From: Malaya genurostris
Lineage: Eukaryota > Arthropoda > Insecta > Diptera > Culicidae
Assembly: GCF_030247185.1 (NCBI RefSeq)
Contig: NC_080572.1
Location: forward strand, 126,482,405-126,546,404
Direction of reading: 5' to 3'
Length of the DNA: 64,000 bases
Both the position numbers and the translations under genes were made by a program. How positions within the stretch are numbered: position 1 is the first letter of the stretch; each line of letters opens with the position of its first letter. Positions 62,441-64,000 of this stretch are shown here, piece by piece. Below the pieces are notes generated by a model, which worked only from the letters and a program-made list of their open reading frames with translations, searched no databases and was not told the DNA's origin.

Positions 62441-64000
62441 ATATGGCTGGAAATCCGTCGAACTTATAAATATTTCATTATTAATTACAAAAATTCTGAA
62501 GAGAGGGCTTTGATTCACCAGTAGGTGGATTCAAGAAGGTTTTTTATTAGCATACCGAAACCACCTCCAATAGGAATTTTGAGATGAGCATCTCTGAACA
62601 TGAGGAGATAATTTCTCCTTTAAGATTATACCGTCATATTCTGAATAAAGAAAATTTTTCAATCAATATTGTTTATACAAGTTTTAAAGCAGTTTGAAAT
62701 AAAAAAAACGTGTTTAATCCACCTAGCAGTGAGATGATACCTTTTTTTATCAATCCGCATGTGTTTTTTGCATGAATATTCTTCGGTGTTTAAGTTTTCA
62801 TGACATTTTTTTAATGATCGTTGTTTTAAGCGACAATTTGAGATTTTAATCACTCATTACTCTGTAATGTCGAAACTGCAAATCGGATCGAATTTGAATC
62901 TAGAAGTTTTATAATCGATTAAACATGCCATGATATGTAAGTTCCACTTTTGAGTTTACGGTGATTAAGGTACTTCCAGAGCCGGTATTCAGGAACCAGC
63001 ATAACCCAAACCGATTCGTATGGCCATATGACGAATAAATTTCAACAGTTTTGAGTCCAACTTTAAAGCTTTTCGGGATTGTCATCTTCTATATCGGTTT
63101 GTATATAAGTTAATTTTAATTTGAATTTTTGTTTCTGAAATTTGATTAGGCTTTTTTTGAGAAAACGATTGAGCTATGAGAAACGATTTTATACTAGAAC
63201 CGGAATTCTAAAATCGGTATGGCCGAAGTCAGATAAATTCACCTGAGTAGCTGTATAGTTTACATTTGTTTCAAAATATTTGAAAATCAGTGAAGACATC
63301 TTTGAGAAATCAAAGCACGAATTAAATTTTTAGATGCCTTCTGAATCGACAACAGTATACCACTAAAACTGAAAAAAAGTTAATTTTTTTAATCGACTAT
63401 CCAAATCTGCTAACCCGATAAACCTCATAAATTTATGTAGAATAGACATTTTTATACCAATCACCCTGTATCCCCGAAACCGGAAGTTGGATCTGACTGA
63501 AGAGCAAGATGGTTTATAGAATCTTGAAACTTTTCATTTGAACCTTAGATGATTCTCAGATTTCATTTGAATCTTAGATCGGTTCAGCCATCTACGAGAA
63601 GAATGAGTTACACAATTTTGATTTCGTTTCACATATCATCCTGTAGTTCAGGAACCAGAGGTCGGAACCAAACATAATTCAGGAACTTTGTTTGGGAGCA
63701 TAGACTTTTCGTAAGTATCTGAATTTGTAGAAAAGAAATTTTACGAGAAAATTGAGTGAAATTATTTGTCACACACGCATTTGCTGATCTCGACGAGCTG
63801 ATTCGAATGGTATATGGATGTTATGTTCTTCCAGCATTTATTACTGTAAGTAGTTTAAAACAATATAATTAAAAAAAATCTGCCATCATCTGGTTTTTTA
63901 TGCGTCATATTCGAACGATTATATCATGAAAAAGGATGCTGTACACAGTCTTTTGGGTACTAAGAAACAAATGTATGTAACAGTATAAAAAATCGTGTTT
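62441..64000. other. unassigned AT-rich sequence
   Basis: No gene supported. Short CCGAAACCGGAAGTTGG and GGAACCAG motifs near 62990, 63475 and 63650 resemble those at 21720-22060 and 27490-27640 and may mark an old, unclassified repeat. Confidence 0.45.

Overview
This window is a piece of an animal nuclear genome, most likely from a culicine (Aedes/Culex-type) mosquito. It is AT-rich. It has spliced genes with insect-like GT...AG introns and long TE-filled introns. It also carries BEL/Pao, Ty3/gypsy, Jockey and other LINEs, Penelope-like, mariner and rosa-like elements, hAT/pogo-like MITEs and a tRNA-derived SINE. The species call is inference from TE content and gene style; no search was run.

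Layout. 1-5.3 kb: 3' end of a BEL/Pao element with its LTR, then two antisense LINE fragments. 5.6-12.7 kb: a protein-coding sequence of an unnamed insect family is broken by a mariner (6027-7781) and by a tandem Penelope-like element (8117-12665, 12-bp target duplication). The mariner is itself broken by a DNA element whose ends read CACACTTAAA. 12.8-14.5 kb: a Ty3/gypsy relic with a TA microsatellite in its RT. 14.5-20.5 kb: SINE-like repeat, a MITE, and a 3.2-kb element with terminal inverted repeats (TIRs) that contains a 585-bp foldback. 20.6-26.7 kb: a five-exon CRAL-TRIO lipid-transfer gene on the minus strand; its 5-kb intron holds a rosa-like transposon inside a TA microsatellite. 26.8-36.5 kb: MITEs, microsatellites and two more CACACTTAAA elements. 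36.6-40.7 kb: an apparently intact Jockey-clade LINE with a 15-bp target duplication. 41-45.2 kb: more MITEs and the fourth CACACTTAAA copy. 45.7-47.15 kb: the first two coding exons of a PP1 catalytic subunit gene, followed by a small unrecognised spliced gene. 47.8-56.2 kb: SINE, a hAT element with a perfect 8-bp target duplication, and dense nested MITE clusters. 58.67-59.3 kb: GC-rich first exon of a minus-strand gene. 59.4-62.4 kb: LINE and mariner fragments and a 5'-truncated LINE with a nearly open RT ORF. 62.5-64 kb: unannotated AT-rich sequence.

The host genes I can support are few: CRAL-TRIO, PP1, the small gene at 46.6-47.15 kb, and the first exon at 58.7 kb. The rest is layered transposon history that can be read from target duplications and interrupted frames. 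The most interesting unexplained signal is the CACACTTAAA family. Its four copies have TCGGCA/TGCCGA-rich ends, fall into two subfamilies, appear to use a 2-bp target duplication, and retain a small gene-like core of exon, short intron, exon and AATAAA.
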